NCBI RefSeq assembly: GCF_016595495.1
Contig: NZ_JAENIM010000009.1
Location: 186,001-250,000 of the forward strand
Direction of reading: 5' to 3'
DNA length: 64,000 bases
DNA from: Persicirhabdus sediminis
Lineage (GTDB): Bacteria; Verrucomicrobiota; Verrucomicrobiia; Verrucomicrobiales; Akkermansiaceae
Shown here: positions 35,444-44,540 of the stretch, piece by piece
How positions within the stretch are numbered: position 1 is the stretch's first letter
Layout: each line of letters starts with the position of its first letter
Program-made: the position numbers and the translations under genes
Notes under the pieces: model-generated
Seen by the model: the letters and a program-made list of their open reading frames with translations, nothing else
What the model was told of the DNA's origin: nothing
Databases searched by the model: none

Positions 35444-38227
35444 CTAATCATTAACAAAATATCGTTTCACAGCATCTTTATATCGATCTGGAACATTTTC
35501 TGATTCGGGGCCCGCTTGACTTTGCTGGCTTGCTTGCTCTATCTCAATACGGTTAGTTTCTTTCACGCCATCAGTCCCGAGGGCACCTTTCCCTCCAGCA
35601 CCACCATGAGCGGACATGAACTGCTGGGGCGAAAATATAGCGCGATCAGGCCCATACATGGGAATTGAGAGGCTATTGCCCATCACAGAATAACCATCGC
35701 TGCCAGATCCACCACCGCCACCTCCAGCCCCACCGGAGTTGCCATTTCCCTGTCCCCTTTGGCTCTGACACATCAATGCTTCTAGCATTTGCTGCATCGT
35801 CATTGCTACATCTTGAGGTAATGTGAATCGCGGAGCTCTAGATTTGCACATCGAGCAAAAACTATTCTTCTGTTGGAGAAGCTGCTCCATCAAAGACAGT
35901 GCTAGAATGGAGTTCGCCGCAGCATCAATAGACTGTCCCTTTTCGGCAGCTGTTTCAGCTGCCTTCATGGCATTATCAATATCGAGGCGGTCCAAAAGCT
36001 CTATAAATTGCTGCACGTCCGCTGCCATTTGAGCGAATTCATCATCCAAATTGCCCGCATGCTTTAATAGCTCGCGTTTCATTTCAGCTAGAGCCTGACG
36101 ATTCTTTTGCTGCAGACGGCCTAAATTGGCTAGATTACCAGCATTAGTCATCTCGCCCATAGCTATCTCTTTTGCCATCAACTGTGTTCTTTCAGCTAAT
36201 GACTCTTGCGCTTTATATATGCGCATAAATTCTGCCGACTGCTTCATGACCTCCCCAAGCTGTTTTACTTTCTCAGCATCTTGACGAACTTGCGCTACCT
36301 TCTTCTCGATTTTTTTGAATCCTGAGCCTAACTCATCAAGCCCCTTGGACATTTCAGCTGGCGAACTACCTTCTCCAAATTGATTCAACTGCTTCAGTGC
36401 CTCGTCAGCTTGTTTGCCGAGAGCACTGGCAACATCACGTAAACGCTTTTCCATAGCAAAGGCTTCGAAATCATCACCGATCTTGTTAGCCAATTCTTTT
36501 GATTCAGCTAGATGCTTTTTGGCCTGCTCGAGCGCACTCTTAATGCTGTCAGGATCACCTGAGTCTATCGCCTCATGCAACTGACCTATGGCATTCCGAG
36601 CCTGTTTCATAGCGTGAGCTAATGCCTGATAGCGAATGGTAAACTCTTCCAACTGAGTTTTCATTCTAATCCTCTCAGCGTATTCTTCTTCACTGATCAC
36701 CACAACCTTCACAAGATCTGAAACTCCAATTCCCAACTTATTAGGGTGATGATCTTGAGCCTCAAAATAGAACTCTAATGTTTGCTCTGCCTCTACACCT
36801 AACTGAGCTAGGTCTAGCTGGTTTTCATAATGATAACTTTTGCCAAATTGCCCTTCAGCAATCAATTTTCCCCGATCACGGAACCCCAGCAAAGTTCTCT
36901 GTAATTTGACTGACTTGATGCCAAAATCATCTTCCACTCGCAGCTCGAATGGCACCTTAGACTTGGGTGTAGCTAACAAAAGACTCTGTGGTGAATTAAC
37001 ACTAATGGTTGGCACTTCGTCCTTCTTAACATTCAAGCTGATAGCAAAAGGGCTAGCAGCCTTGGTAAAGCGAACGTCATGAATATGGGCCACCAAATCA
37101 GATGACTCCTGAGCAGTCCAAGAAAAACAAACTGAGCTATGACCAACAAGTTCACCACTGACCTCAGTAGTTTGTTCATTGCCGTCAGTATCTTTTGATC
37201 GCACCTCTAATAGCCCCCCACCAAGAGGTCGGTTGCTATGCAAAACTAACTCAACAATAGACCCAGCGGCAGCCCTAATCTCGTTACTATCCAGCGAGAA
37301 CGACTCCATTGCCATGCCCGTGTACTCAGGTGATGAAATTTTGACCGAAGCCGAGGCAACACGAGGCTGAAGCAAAACATCTAGCTGAAACCAATCACTG
37401 CGAGCGCGACCGCAGGTAAATGCAAACTCTACAGGCTGGCGGGTATTCTCAAACTTCTTAGCAAATGACTGAGTTCCTTCACTATAGCAAGCTAGGCTTT
37501 CAGTGCGGCCTTGCTCCCTATCGCGAACCAAACATTGCACCGGTGACTCTAACTCACCACCGACAACACGAACCTGCACCACTGCGTCCTCTCCGTAAAC
37601 CACAGCCAATTGGCTATGATCGATCTCGAAGCGCAAGGGACTATATGGAGGTATATCCGACATCGGCTGGAAAAACCTACACCAGCTAACATCAAACAGC
37701 TCGGATTTCGTCCACTTGATTACATTAATTGATAGCAAACAAACTCCAGAAGCTAACAAACTAATCAGTAGAAAATTCCACGGTGTCCGTTTACTTAAAC
37801 TGATACTGGCTAGGCAATCATTGGCCTTCTGATACAAGCGCGCTTTATGAAACTCAGCCATTGAATCAGAATCGCTACTGCCAGAATCATTCAATGAATA
37901 AGCGCCTGAAATGCTAGCTCGTTTATCATTTGATAAACTATCGGCCAAATGAGAAAGCTTTCCATTACTAAAGCGATAGGCACACCATAATGCAAGGCAT
38001 GCAGCCACGATACAAAAACCAAAGAATGCTAACTTAACCCAGTAACGAGTTTCATTAGTATAGATAAAATAATAATCTAAGGCACATAGAGACAACAGCA
38101 GCACACAACTAACCACCATCAGACAAGAAAGAGCGATGCAACACCGTCCTAGGCACCATGACAATTTGAGCCGTCGCATGGACTGCTGAAATTGGCTACT
38201 TGCACTCATGTTATCTTTATTTTGCAT
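35444..38227 (-). CDS. DUF4175-like membrane protein of the MoxR/Bat operon
   Basis: 927 residues. Two membrane helices near the start (about 28-80), a third at about 155-172, a central extracytoplasmic beta-rich part ('Y-S-P-L-R-F-E-I', 'K-I-S-S-P-E-Y-T-G', 'V-E-D-D-F-G-I-K-S-V'), then a long Gln/Lys/Ala-rich coiled coil (about 530-760) and a Gly-rich segment (about 815-835). This is the DUF4175 organisation (large protein with helical C-terminal domain) common in bacteroidete, planctomycete and verrucomicrobial aerotolerance-type operons. The function is unknown; a role as an envelope scaffold with the BatA-type neighbours is inference. It starts 14 bases after the upstream gene. Confidence 0.7.
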   Translation of the reverse strand: MQNKDNMSASSQFQQSMRRLKLSWCLGRCCIALSCLMVVSCVLLLSLCALDYYFIYTNETRYWVKLAFFGFCIVAACLALWCAYRFSNGKLSHLADSLSNDKRASISGAYSLNDSGSSDSDSMAEFHKARLYQKANDCLASISLSKRTPWNFLLISLLASGVCLLSINVIKWTKSELFDVSWCRFFQPMSDIPPYSPLRFEIDHSQLAVVYGEDAVVQVRVVGGELESPVQCLVRDREQGRTESLACYSEGTQSFAKKFENTRQPVEFAFTCGRARSDWFQLDVLLQPRVASASVKISSPEYTGMAMESFSLDSNEIRAAAGSIVELVLHSNRPLGGGLLEVRSKDTDGNEQTTEVSGELVGHSSVCFSWTAQESSDLVAHIHDVRFTKAASPFAISLNVKKDEVPTISVNSPQSLLLATPKSKVPFELRVEDDFGIKSVKLQRTLLGFRDRGKLIAEGQFGKSYHYENQLDLAQLGVEAEQTLEFYFEAQDHHPNKLGIGVSDLVKVVVISEEEYAERIRMKTQLEEFTIRYQALAHAMKQARNAIGQLHEAIDSGDPDSIKSALEQAKKHLAESKELANKIGDDFEAFAMEKRLRDVASALGKQADEALKQLNQFGEGSSPAEMSKGLDELGSGFKKIEKKVAQVRQDAEKVKQLGEVMKQSAEFMRIYKAQESLAERTQLMAKEIAMGEMTNAGNLANLGRLQQKNRQALAEMKRELLKHAGNLDDEFAQMAADVQQFIELLDRLDIDNAMKAAETAAEKGQSIDAAANSILALSLMEQLLQQKNSFCSMCKSRAPRFTLPQDVAMTMQQMLEALMCQSQRGQGNGNSGGAGGGGGGSGSDGYSVMGNSLSIPMYGPDRAIFSPQQFMSAHGGAGGKGALGTDGVKETNRIEIEQASQQSQAGPESENVPDRYKDAVKRYFVND

Positions 38228-38241
38228 TCTACTATTATTGC

Positions 38242-40458
38242 TTAGCTTAAACCATTTCTGCGTCTAACCCACCACTCGGCTGACAGTAATAAGGCAATCA
38301 ATGTTGCCAGCATCCACTTAGCCCAACTTGGCTGCCAATAAGCAACACCGTCACGGTCTATCTGCTGAATGGCACTCATTTTTTCACTTAACACATCTAG
38401 CCATGAATCATCCTCTAGGACGAGTCCATCAGTCTGCATGGCAAATGTCTCCATAAAATAAGGGTCAGCACTTAGCTCATCCATCTCAGCTGGCGGGGCT
38501 AGAACTAACAAACTAACATCAGGAAGAGAAAGATTATTATCATTACTAGCACGCAGCTCGAAATGATAGTTCCCTGGAACTTCAGGTTCATAACAAGCAA
38601 TCCATTTCAGCTGACCTGTATCGTCGATCTCCTCAGCTGGAACGATCACTAACTCTTGAGAAAGAGCTGCGGAGCGTACGACTACCTCTGGAGCAGCAAC
38701 TTCGCCCTCTCCCCTATATGCAGCACGAATTAATACTGGTTCAGCAGGACGTATTTCATCAGCTGATAGATGCAGCGCGTAATCTTGTCCTGGCAAAAAC
38801 TCAGAATAAGATAACATCCAGTGGATCAGCTGAGTCCAGAACTCTTCATACATATTGCCTAGATCTCTCGCCTCTGGGTAAAAATCCCACTTCCATAGTC
38901 CGTCAGCATTAACCAAGCCACTAACGCCTTGCCCATAGCGCCGAACCATCAGCAAGGGAAATTCATGACTTTGCCCGCCTATGCCGTTAGCTTTACCAGT
39001 GGCTAACACACGTGTAAATGGCTTCACACCTTCTATTCGGTGAGCATCCTTAAGCGAGGGCAAAGAAGACCATAACGCGGAGTCACTGTCAGGTAGAGCA
39101 TCACCAAAAAGTCCAGCTATAGCGCCTTCGTTAGTTGGTTGAAAATGGAAATCTTCACGTAAGCCATCAGCCCAGCGCACTGGCTCTAATACCTCTAGGG
39201 TGGTAAGTTCTCCAGTATATGGTTTTGACCGGGCAAACAAAACGGCTCCACCCAAATCACGCACAAATACTTTTAAAATTTTAATGCGTTCCTCGTTCAG
39301 AAAGTGCTCACAATTTTTTCCGAATACGATGAGGTCGTATTGCATGAGTTTTTCAATCGTATCGGGAAAAACACTCGTTGACGATTCATGAGGGAGTGAT
39401 TCCGAAGAGTCTACCTGAAACCAGCGGTCTGCACTCAAACGATGCACCGAACTAAGCTCCATGTGCGCCTGACGCCTCATCATTTGTGCTAAGAACTTGC
39501 TATCCCAATACGGAGCTCCCTCAGCAATAAATACTCGTGCTTTATCGTTAAGTACTTTGATTCTATATTCCGCTCCATCTCCGTCTATCTTGATATTATC
39601 AGACTGGCTAACAACTTCGAGCTTGAGCTGAGTCGATTCTTCTGGAGCATTAATAGCAAAGCTAACAACTTGTTTCTCATTATTCTGCACCAGCACAGCT
39701 TTTTGCGAAATGACTTCACCTTGAGCATTTTTGAGAGCCAGCTCAATTCGCTGTGACTCCACCTCAGATAACTCAACTACAGCAGCCAAGGTCAATGCTT
39801 GGCCAGGGAATGCAGTCAATGACTTGCGTGGAGTAGAGACTCTTATGCCAGAGAAGATCTTCTCTCCTCCAATGGTGAGTGTATGAAATGGCACCTGCAT
39901 AGACTTCGCCCGCAGGCTAACTTGTTCAGACTTTCCGCTAGAGGTTTGACGTCCATCACTTAATACAACAACTCCAGCTGGGTTCACTCCTTGGCTAGCT
40001 AGCTGCGATAGCAAGCGGTCAGAGCTCGTTGCTATATCGCTAGATTGTCCATCAAATTGGTAACTGTCGCCATCTGATAGTTCAACGAGCTCATCCGCAA
40101 ACTGGAATCTTCTCACAGTAACTCCTGACTCTTTTGCTAGATCTTGAATTTGACCATCTATCAACAGAGCCCTATCAGATCGAGATTCACCATCATCTAG
40201 AGCAGTCATGGATTCAGAGCCATCAAGCATGACGATCCATGGTTTCTCATCATTACTCGTATCAGACTTCCAGTCACCTGGATTAAACAACAACAGTAAA
40301 ATCAAGAATACAGCGGCTAACCTTAGCAGACTAACGACATAGCGAAGTTTACGCTTCAGCGTAGAACAAGACTGCCAAGTGATGATGAGACTTAAAGCTC
40401 CTAGCAATACGCTAATGATGATCACTACTGGCCAGGAAAATACCGGATTAAAATTCAT
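38242..40458 (-). CDS. Membrane vWA-like / glutamine-amidotransferase-like protein
   Basis: 738 residues. Two N-terminal helices (about 8-28 and 38-60) precede a von Willebrand A-type region with a MIDAS-like 'V-M-L-D-G-S-E-S-M' and 'G-V-V-V-L-S-D-G-R-Q-T-S-S-G'. A Ig-like stretch follows, then a class I amidotransferase-like domain ('A-R-V-F-I-A-E-G-A-P-Y-W-D-S-K-F', 'Y-D-L-I-V-F-G-K-N'), and a C-terminal helix (about 708-728). It overlaps the BatA-type gene by four bases. A strong Shine-Dalgarno inside the end of that gene sets the start. Confidence 0.75.
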   Translation of the reverse strand: MNFNPVFSWPVVIIISVLLGALSLIITWQSCSTLKRKLRYVVSLLRLAAVFLILLLLFNPGDWKSDTSNDEKPWIVMLDGSESMTALDDGESRSDRALLIDGQIQDLAKESGVTVRRFQFADELVELSDGDSYQFDGQSSDIATSSDRLLSQLASQGVNPAGVVVLSDGRQTSSGKSEQVSLRAKSMQVPFHTLTIGGEKIFSGIRVSTPRKSLTAFPGQALTLAAVVELSEVESQRIELALKNAQGEVISQKAVLVQNNEKQVVSFAINAPEESTQLKLEVVSQSDNIKIDGDGAEYRIKVLNDKARVFIAEGAPYWDSKFLAQMMRRQAHMELSSVHRLSADRWFQVDSSESLPHESSTSVFPDTIEKLMQYDLIVFGKNCEHFLNEERIKILKVFVRDLGGAVLFARSKPYTGELTTLEVLEPVRWADGLREDFHFQPTNEGAIAGLFGDALPDSDSALWSSLPSLKDAHRIEGVKPFTRVLATGKANGIGGQSHEFPLLMVRRYGQGVSGLVNADGLWKWDFYPEARDLGNMYEEFWTQLIHWMLSYSEFLPGQDYALHLSADEIRPAEPVLIRAAYRGEGEVAAPEVVVRSAALSQELVIVPAEEIDDTGQLKWIACYEPEVPGNYHFELRASNDNNLSLPDVSLLVLAPPAEMDELSADPYFMETFAMQTDGLVLEDDSWLDVLSEKMSAIQQIDRDGVAYWQPSWAKWMLATLIALLLSAEWWVRRRNGLS

Positions 40459-42587
40459 CGCATTACCTCCTTTTTCATACCACGTGGCCGGTACATCGCT
40501 AATAAGTTTTCTATCATAAGCAACAATAGGCAGATTAAGATGAGGTATGGCCAGAGCTCCACGCCATCACCTAACGAAGCCATACGCATAAGCTCATCAA
40601 CATGTAATCTCTCACCAACAGTGAGAAGCTCAGCATCCATTAATTTCAAATTAGATTCTGAGTATGGAAAATTGATGACCTGAGTATCAACAGTCTCACT
40701 ACCTGAGACCCAGAAATAAACCCCAACAGCTTGTGTATCTTTACTCTGCATCAAGACGCCTTGCTCGCTCATTTTCTGAGCTATAGGAACTGACTCACTA
40801 CCATCCTTCTTTAAGGTGACTGATGACGCCTCGACGCGTTCATCTAACTTATAGCTTAAATAACTACCAGCTGGATACTGGCTTAACTCTAGCTTGCTAG
40901 CACTCTGGTGATGTTTCAGGAATTCTCCAACAAAAGTAACGATACTTGATGACTCCGCCCAGCTAGAACTCTCTAAGCCCACCATGACTCCCCAGAGTAC
41001 AACTGGCGCACCATGTGCAGAGGAGCTCAACATTGCGGCTTTGCCATCCGAGTATTCTAATAAGTGATTTACATCTTCACCTAAGTCAGCCGGTAGCGAG
41101 ATTCTTTGATAGACATTACCTGAAACAGCAGAACCAAAATCTCCACTCTCATAGAGTGCAAATAGCCCAGCGTCCTGGCTAGCTAATCTAGCTGACGCTG
41201 TAACTGTCCAGAACTGCGATGCATCAGCCGTCCTACTAGACTCACTTCCTAACATAGACCTAGGCTTCCCTTGTAATAAAGTCCTGCCTGCTAGATCAGC
41301 AGGTTTATCCGCACTCATGATAGCCTGTAAATGTGCAGCAGGAACCCCGCCAGCTGGCATTACCACCAAACTTGTGCCCTCCTGAGCCCATTGTTTAATC
41401 AGTTCACTATCAGAGCCATTCCACTGATTAACAAAAATGTAATCGTAAGTGGTGGCGGCAGAAAAATTAGTTAGTGAATCAAGTTCTACAAAATCGCACT
41501 CCACCCAGTCGAAGCAATTAAACAAGCGCTGCCAAACATCGAGCTCGTTAGGCACAACCGTCTCTCCATTAACTCTCTGCTCAGCTGCGTGTATAAAAGC
41601 GACTCGCATACTCTGCCTAACTGGCACAACAATAGAGCATTGGTTATCCGCTGGATAGGCATCTTCAGCTAGACTCAGAGTTATGAGAACTTTTTCAGCT
41701 GACTGGAAACTGCTACGGAACCTGATTTCGGCCTCGCCCCAGGCTGGCAGTTCGACCATCTGAGAGCGGCGATTACCGCCCATATCGGCAAACACTGATG
41801 TACGTCGAGGAGAGCTAGAATAATTATGGACCTTTGCTACTACAGCTAACTCCTGTCCAACCATAGGGTTCGCTACCGAGGTATAAACGTTACTGATGGC
41901 TAAATTAGCTACTTCTCCAGAACCAATTTGAACCTTCTTCAGTTCTATTCCAGCCGGCAAATTTATATCCAAGTTAGAGTAAGCAGATTCTTGAAAGTCA
42001 GAAAGTAATACAATCTCTTTGCGATGCGTCGAGCCTTCAAGCTGTCTAATGGCCAACTCAACAGCTGAGCCAATCGCGCCATTCTCATAAGCGACATCCG
42101 CTCGCAATACACTTTCTTCCAGATAAGTTAGATTCTTCCCTAGCTGAGGGAACACGCTTTGAGCCTGCGCCTGAATCCACACCACATTTGCTAGATCAGG
42201 GGCATCAGCTTGGAGTAATTCAGCTACTCGCTGACAAGCCTGCTGGAAGCGAGTCGAGGATCCCTGCTCAGCTGCCATAGAGGCACTACGGTCTATCAAA
42301 TATACACGGCTCACCCGATCAGCAACAACACCTTCGTCCTTCATGCTGATCATCGGCAAAAGAAATGCTGATAGAAGTGCTAGTAGAGCTAGCGTTCTCA
42401 GAAACCACAAAATCCAATCTTGTGGTTTCTTGAAGCGGGCGGTTTTTTTGAGGATTTTCTGTAAAAAATCGACATTAGAAAATGCATATTGGGGTGGTCG
42501 ATTCCTAGCAAACATGTGCACTAGGAGAGGCAATACCCCAAGCAGCAATATGCCAAATAATGCAGAATTTATGAAAAAGAGATGCAT
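40455..42587 (-). CDS. BatA-type protein (aerotolerance regulator N-terminal domain)
   Basis: 710 residues. The opening 'F-F-I-N-S-A-L-F-G-I-L-L-L-G-V-L-P-L-L-V-H-M-F' with 'F-S-N-V-D-F-L' and a second helix ('L-W-F-L-R-T-L-A-L-L-A-L') is the BatA N-terminal domain. A vWA region follows ('R-V-Y-L-I-D-R-S-A-S-M', 'I-V-L-L-S-D-F-Q-E-S-A'). The long periplasmic part ends in a last helix (about 683-700). It begins two bases after the DUF58 stop. The family name comes from Bacteroides aerotolerance, but the molecular role is unsettled. Confidence 0.8.
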   Translation of the reverse strand: MHLFFINSALFGILLLGVLPLLVHMFARNRPPQYAFSNVDFLQKILKKTARFKKPQDWILWFLRTLALLALLSAFLLPMISMKDEGVVADRVSRVYLIDRSASMAAEQGSSTRFQQACQRVAELLQADAPDLANVVWIQAQAQSVFPQLGKNLTYLEESVLRADVAYENGAIGSAVELAIRQLEGSTHRKEIVLLSDFQESAYSNLDINLPAGIELKKVQIGSGEVANLAISNVYTSVANPMVGQELAVVAKVHNYSSSPRRTSVFADMGGNRRSQMVELPAWGEAEIRFRSSFQSAEKVLITLSLAEDAYPADNQCSIVVPVRQSMRVAFIHAAEQRVNGETVVPNELDVWQRLFNCFDWVECDFVELDSLTNFSAATTYDYIFVNQWNGSDSELIKQWAQEGTSLVVMPAGGVPAAHLQAIMSADKPADLAGRTLLQGKPRSMLGSESSRTADASQFWTVTASARLASQDAGLFALYESGDFGSAVSGNVYQRISLPADLGEDVNHLLEYSDGKAAMLSSSAHGAPVVLWGVMVGLESSSWAESSSIVTFVGEFLKHHQSASKLELSQYPAGSYLSYKLDERVEASSVTLKKDGSESVPIAQKMSEQGVLMQSKDTQAVGVYFWVSGSETVDTQVINFPYSESNLKLMDAELLTVGERLHVDELMRMASLGDGVELWPYLILICLLLLMIENLLAMYRPRGMKKEVMR
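40466..40472 (-). promoter_or_regulatory. Shine-Dalgarno of the vWA-like gene
   Basis: AAGGAGG, seven bases before the ATG at 40458, formed by the last codons of the overlapping BatA-type gene. It fixes the start. It also shows that the organism uses Shine-Dalgarno sites although many other starts here lack one. Confidence 0.7.
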
Positions 42588-42589
42588 AT

Positions 42590-43468
42590 CTATGCCAGTC
42601 TATCAAAGAGGTTGAACCAATTGTCAGTTGTTTTCACCAATGCGTAATCTACCTTCCGCCTAGCAGATAGACGGCGTAACTTCTGCACATGCTCATGCAT
42701 CTCATCCCGCCAGAGATCTCTTAACTGATCAGTATGCACAACAAGGTGCTCAGCTGATTCAAGATCATTAAAACGAGCCAAGCCAAGCTTAGGGAGCGTG
42801 AGTTCAGCGGGATCTAGCACATGGAATAAATGCACACGAAACCCGCGGTGCAAATACGGATTTAATGCTTTGAAAATAGCTTCTGGTTCGTCGAAAAAAT
42901 CGGACAAAATAACTAATGTCCCCTTGCGTTTGATCAATGGCGCTGATCTTTCTAGAGCTGTAGCTAGAGATGTACGCTCTCCAGGTTTGTTATTTTCTAA
43001 CGCCGTTAAAAGCTGATGTAGATGCGACCTCGTCGATCCGGCATCAAGAAACAGCCTGATCTGTTCATCAAAGAGCTGCAGCGATACTTTATCATTTTTT
43101 GAAATCACTAACCAAGCTAGGCAAGCAGCAAAAAACGACGCGTATTCCAGCTTAGTGATATCCCCCTCTTCACAATAGCCCATAGAAGCTGAGCTATCGA
43201 CAAACAGGTGGCATTCCATGTTAGTTTCTTGCTCAAAGGTCTTAAGGTAATGTCTATCACTACGGGCAAATACTCGCCAGTCCACCAGCGCAGGGTCATC
43301 ACCTTGGACATACTGTCGGTATTCGTGAAACTCGATAGAAGCGCCCCGTTCTTTAGACCGGTGACGACCAGACAAATACCCTTCAACAAGGGCTTTCACT
43401 CCGAACTCGTAATGCTTGAGTTGGCGAATGTCCTCGGGGCGTATGTATTTGTATCTAGTCGCAGCCAC
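42590..43468 (-). CDS. DUF58 family protein
   Basis: 292 residues, no membrane segment. 'F-H-E-Y-R-Q-Y-V-Q-G-D-D-P-A-L-V-D-W-R-V-F-A-R' is the DUF58 signature, followed by a vWA-like 'L-F-V-D-S-S-A-S-M-G-Y' and 'V-I-L-S-D-F-F-D-E'. DUF58 proteins are almost always next to a MoxR ATPase, which is thought to act as a chaperone for vWA partners. It starts four bases after the moxR stop. Confidence 0.9.
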   Translation of the reverse strand: MAATRYKYIRPEDIRQLKHYEFGVKALVEGYLSGRHRSKERGASIEFHEYRQYVQGDDPALVDWRVFARSDRHYLKTFEQETNMECHLFVDSSASMGYCEEGDITKLEYASFFAACLAWLVISKNDKVSLQLFDEQIRLFLDAGSTRSHLHQLLTALENNKPGERTSLATALERSAPLIKRKGTLVILSDFFDEPEAIFKALNPYLHRGFRVHLFHVLDPAELTLPKLGLARFNDLESAEHLVVHTDQLRDLWRDEMHEHVQKLRRLSARRKVDYALVKTTDNWFNLFDRLA

Positions 43469-43472
43469 GTTT

Positions 43473-44459
43473 TTAGTTCTGATTTAACAGCTTTTCAATG
43501 ATCGTCTCGACTAAGATTCCCTCACCACTTGCATTATAGTTAGGAATAATACGGTGCCTCAATACTGGTAAAGCCACTGCTTTAACTTCATCAATAGAAG
43601 CTGCACTCTCACCTCGCAACAAAGCCAGAGCTCTAGCAGCTCTAGCTAGACACTGTGATGCACGGGGGCCTGCTCCATATTCCACATACTGGTTCACAAA
43701 CTCGTTAGCACCTGCTGTATGCGGACGAGACCCATGTACTGTTTGAAGAATATATTTCACCACACTATCAGGCAGCTGGATATCCAGAGTGGCGTCTTGT
43801 AGCTTATTCACACCGTCGGCATCTAATATAGCTTCAGCCTCATCACAGTGGTGGCCAGTCGTACGGCGAATGATTTCTTCTTCATCAGCCATTGATGGGT
43901 AATCAATTTTGATATTGTAGAAGAATCTATCGAGCTGCGCTTCAGGCAAAGGATACGTTCCTTCATGCTCGATTGGGTTCTGCGTGGCAAAAACAATAAA
44001 TGGTTCTGATAGTTGACGAGTCTTACCAGCTACGGTCACCTGCTTCTCTTGCATCGCTTCTAGCAGCGCGGCCTGAGTTTTTGGTGGGGTACGGTTAATT
44101 TCATCAGCTAGAATGAGGTTAGCAAATATTGGTCCCGGTACGTACTCGAAGTTACGAGCCCCATCACTGGATGTTTGTAAAATTTCAGACCCAACAATAT
44201 CTGTTGGCATCAAATCTGGAGTGAACTGGATACGTTGAAACTTTAGCCCCAGTACTTTACCGAGGGTAGAAACTAACAATGTTTTAGCCAATCCAGGCAC
44301 CCCAGTAAGTAGGCAATGCCCACGGCACAGTAAAGAAACCATTAGTTCTTCGACGACATCATTCTGGCCGACAATCACTCGGCCAGTCTGCTGGCGGATT
44401 TTTTTTACAGAATCTTGGATCTCGCTCCACTGCTCTTCAGCTCTAATATCTTCACTCAT
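43473..44459 (-). CDS. MoxR-family AAA+ ATPase
   Basis: I use the ATG at 44459 (328 residues); the longer frame opens with GTG. Walker A 'G-V-P-G-L-A-K-T', Walker B 'L-I-L-A-D-E-I-N-R', sensor 1 'F-A-T-Q-N-P-I-E' and the MoxR-typical 'G-T-Y-P-L-P-E-A-Q-L-D-R-F' are all present. MoxR proteins are ATP-driven chaperones that mature or assemble vWA proteins, here probably the DUF58, BatA and vWA products downstream. It follows the unknown 956-residue gene. Confidence 0.93.
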   Translation of the reverse strand: MSEDIRAEEQWSEIQDSVKKIRQQTGRVIVGQNDVVEELMVSLLCRGHCLLTGVPGLAKTLLVSTLGKVLGLKFQRIQFTPDLMPTDIVGSEILQTSSDGARNFEYVPGPIFANLILADEINRTPPKTQAALLEAMQEKQVTVAGKTRQLSEPFIVFATQNPIEHEGTYPLPEAQLDRFFYNIKIDYPSMADEEEIIRRTTGHHCDEAEAILDADGVNKLQDATLDIQLPDSVVKYILQTVHGSRPHTAGANEFVNQYVEYGAGPRASQCLARAARALALLRGESAASIDEVKAVALPVLRHRIIPNYNASGEGILVETIIEKLLNQN

Positions 44460-44540
44460 CACTCTATCAAATTTCACACTTCTACTAACACTAACTAATA
44501 GATATTGGCAGCAAAAACTTCACTATTCTAATCAAGCGTC

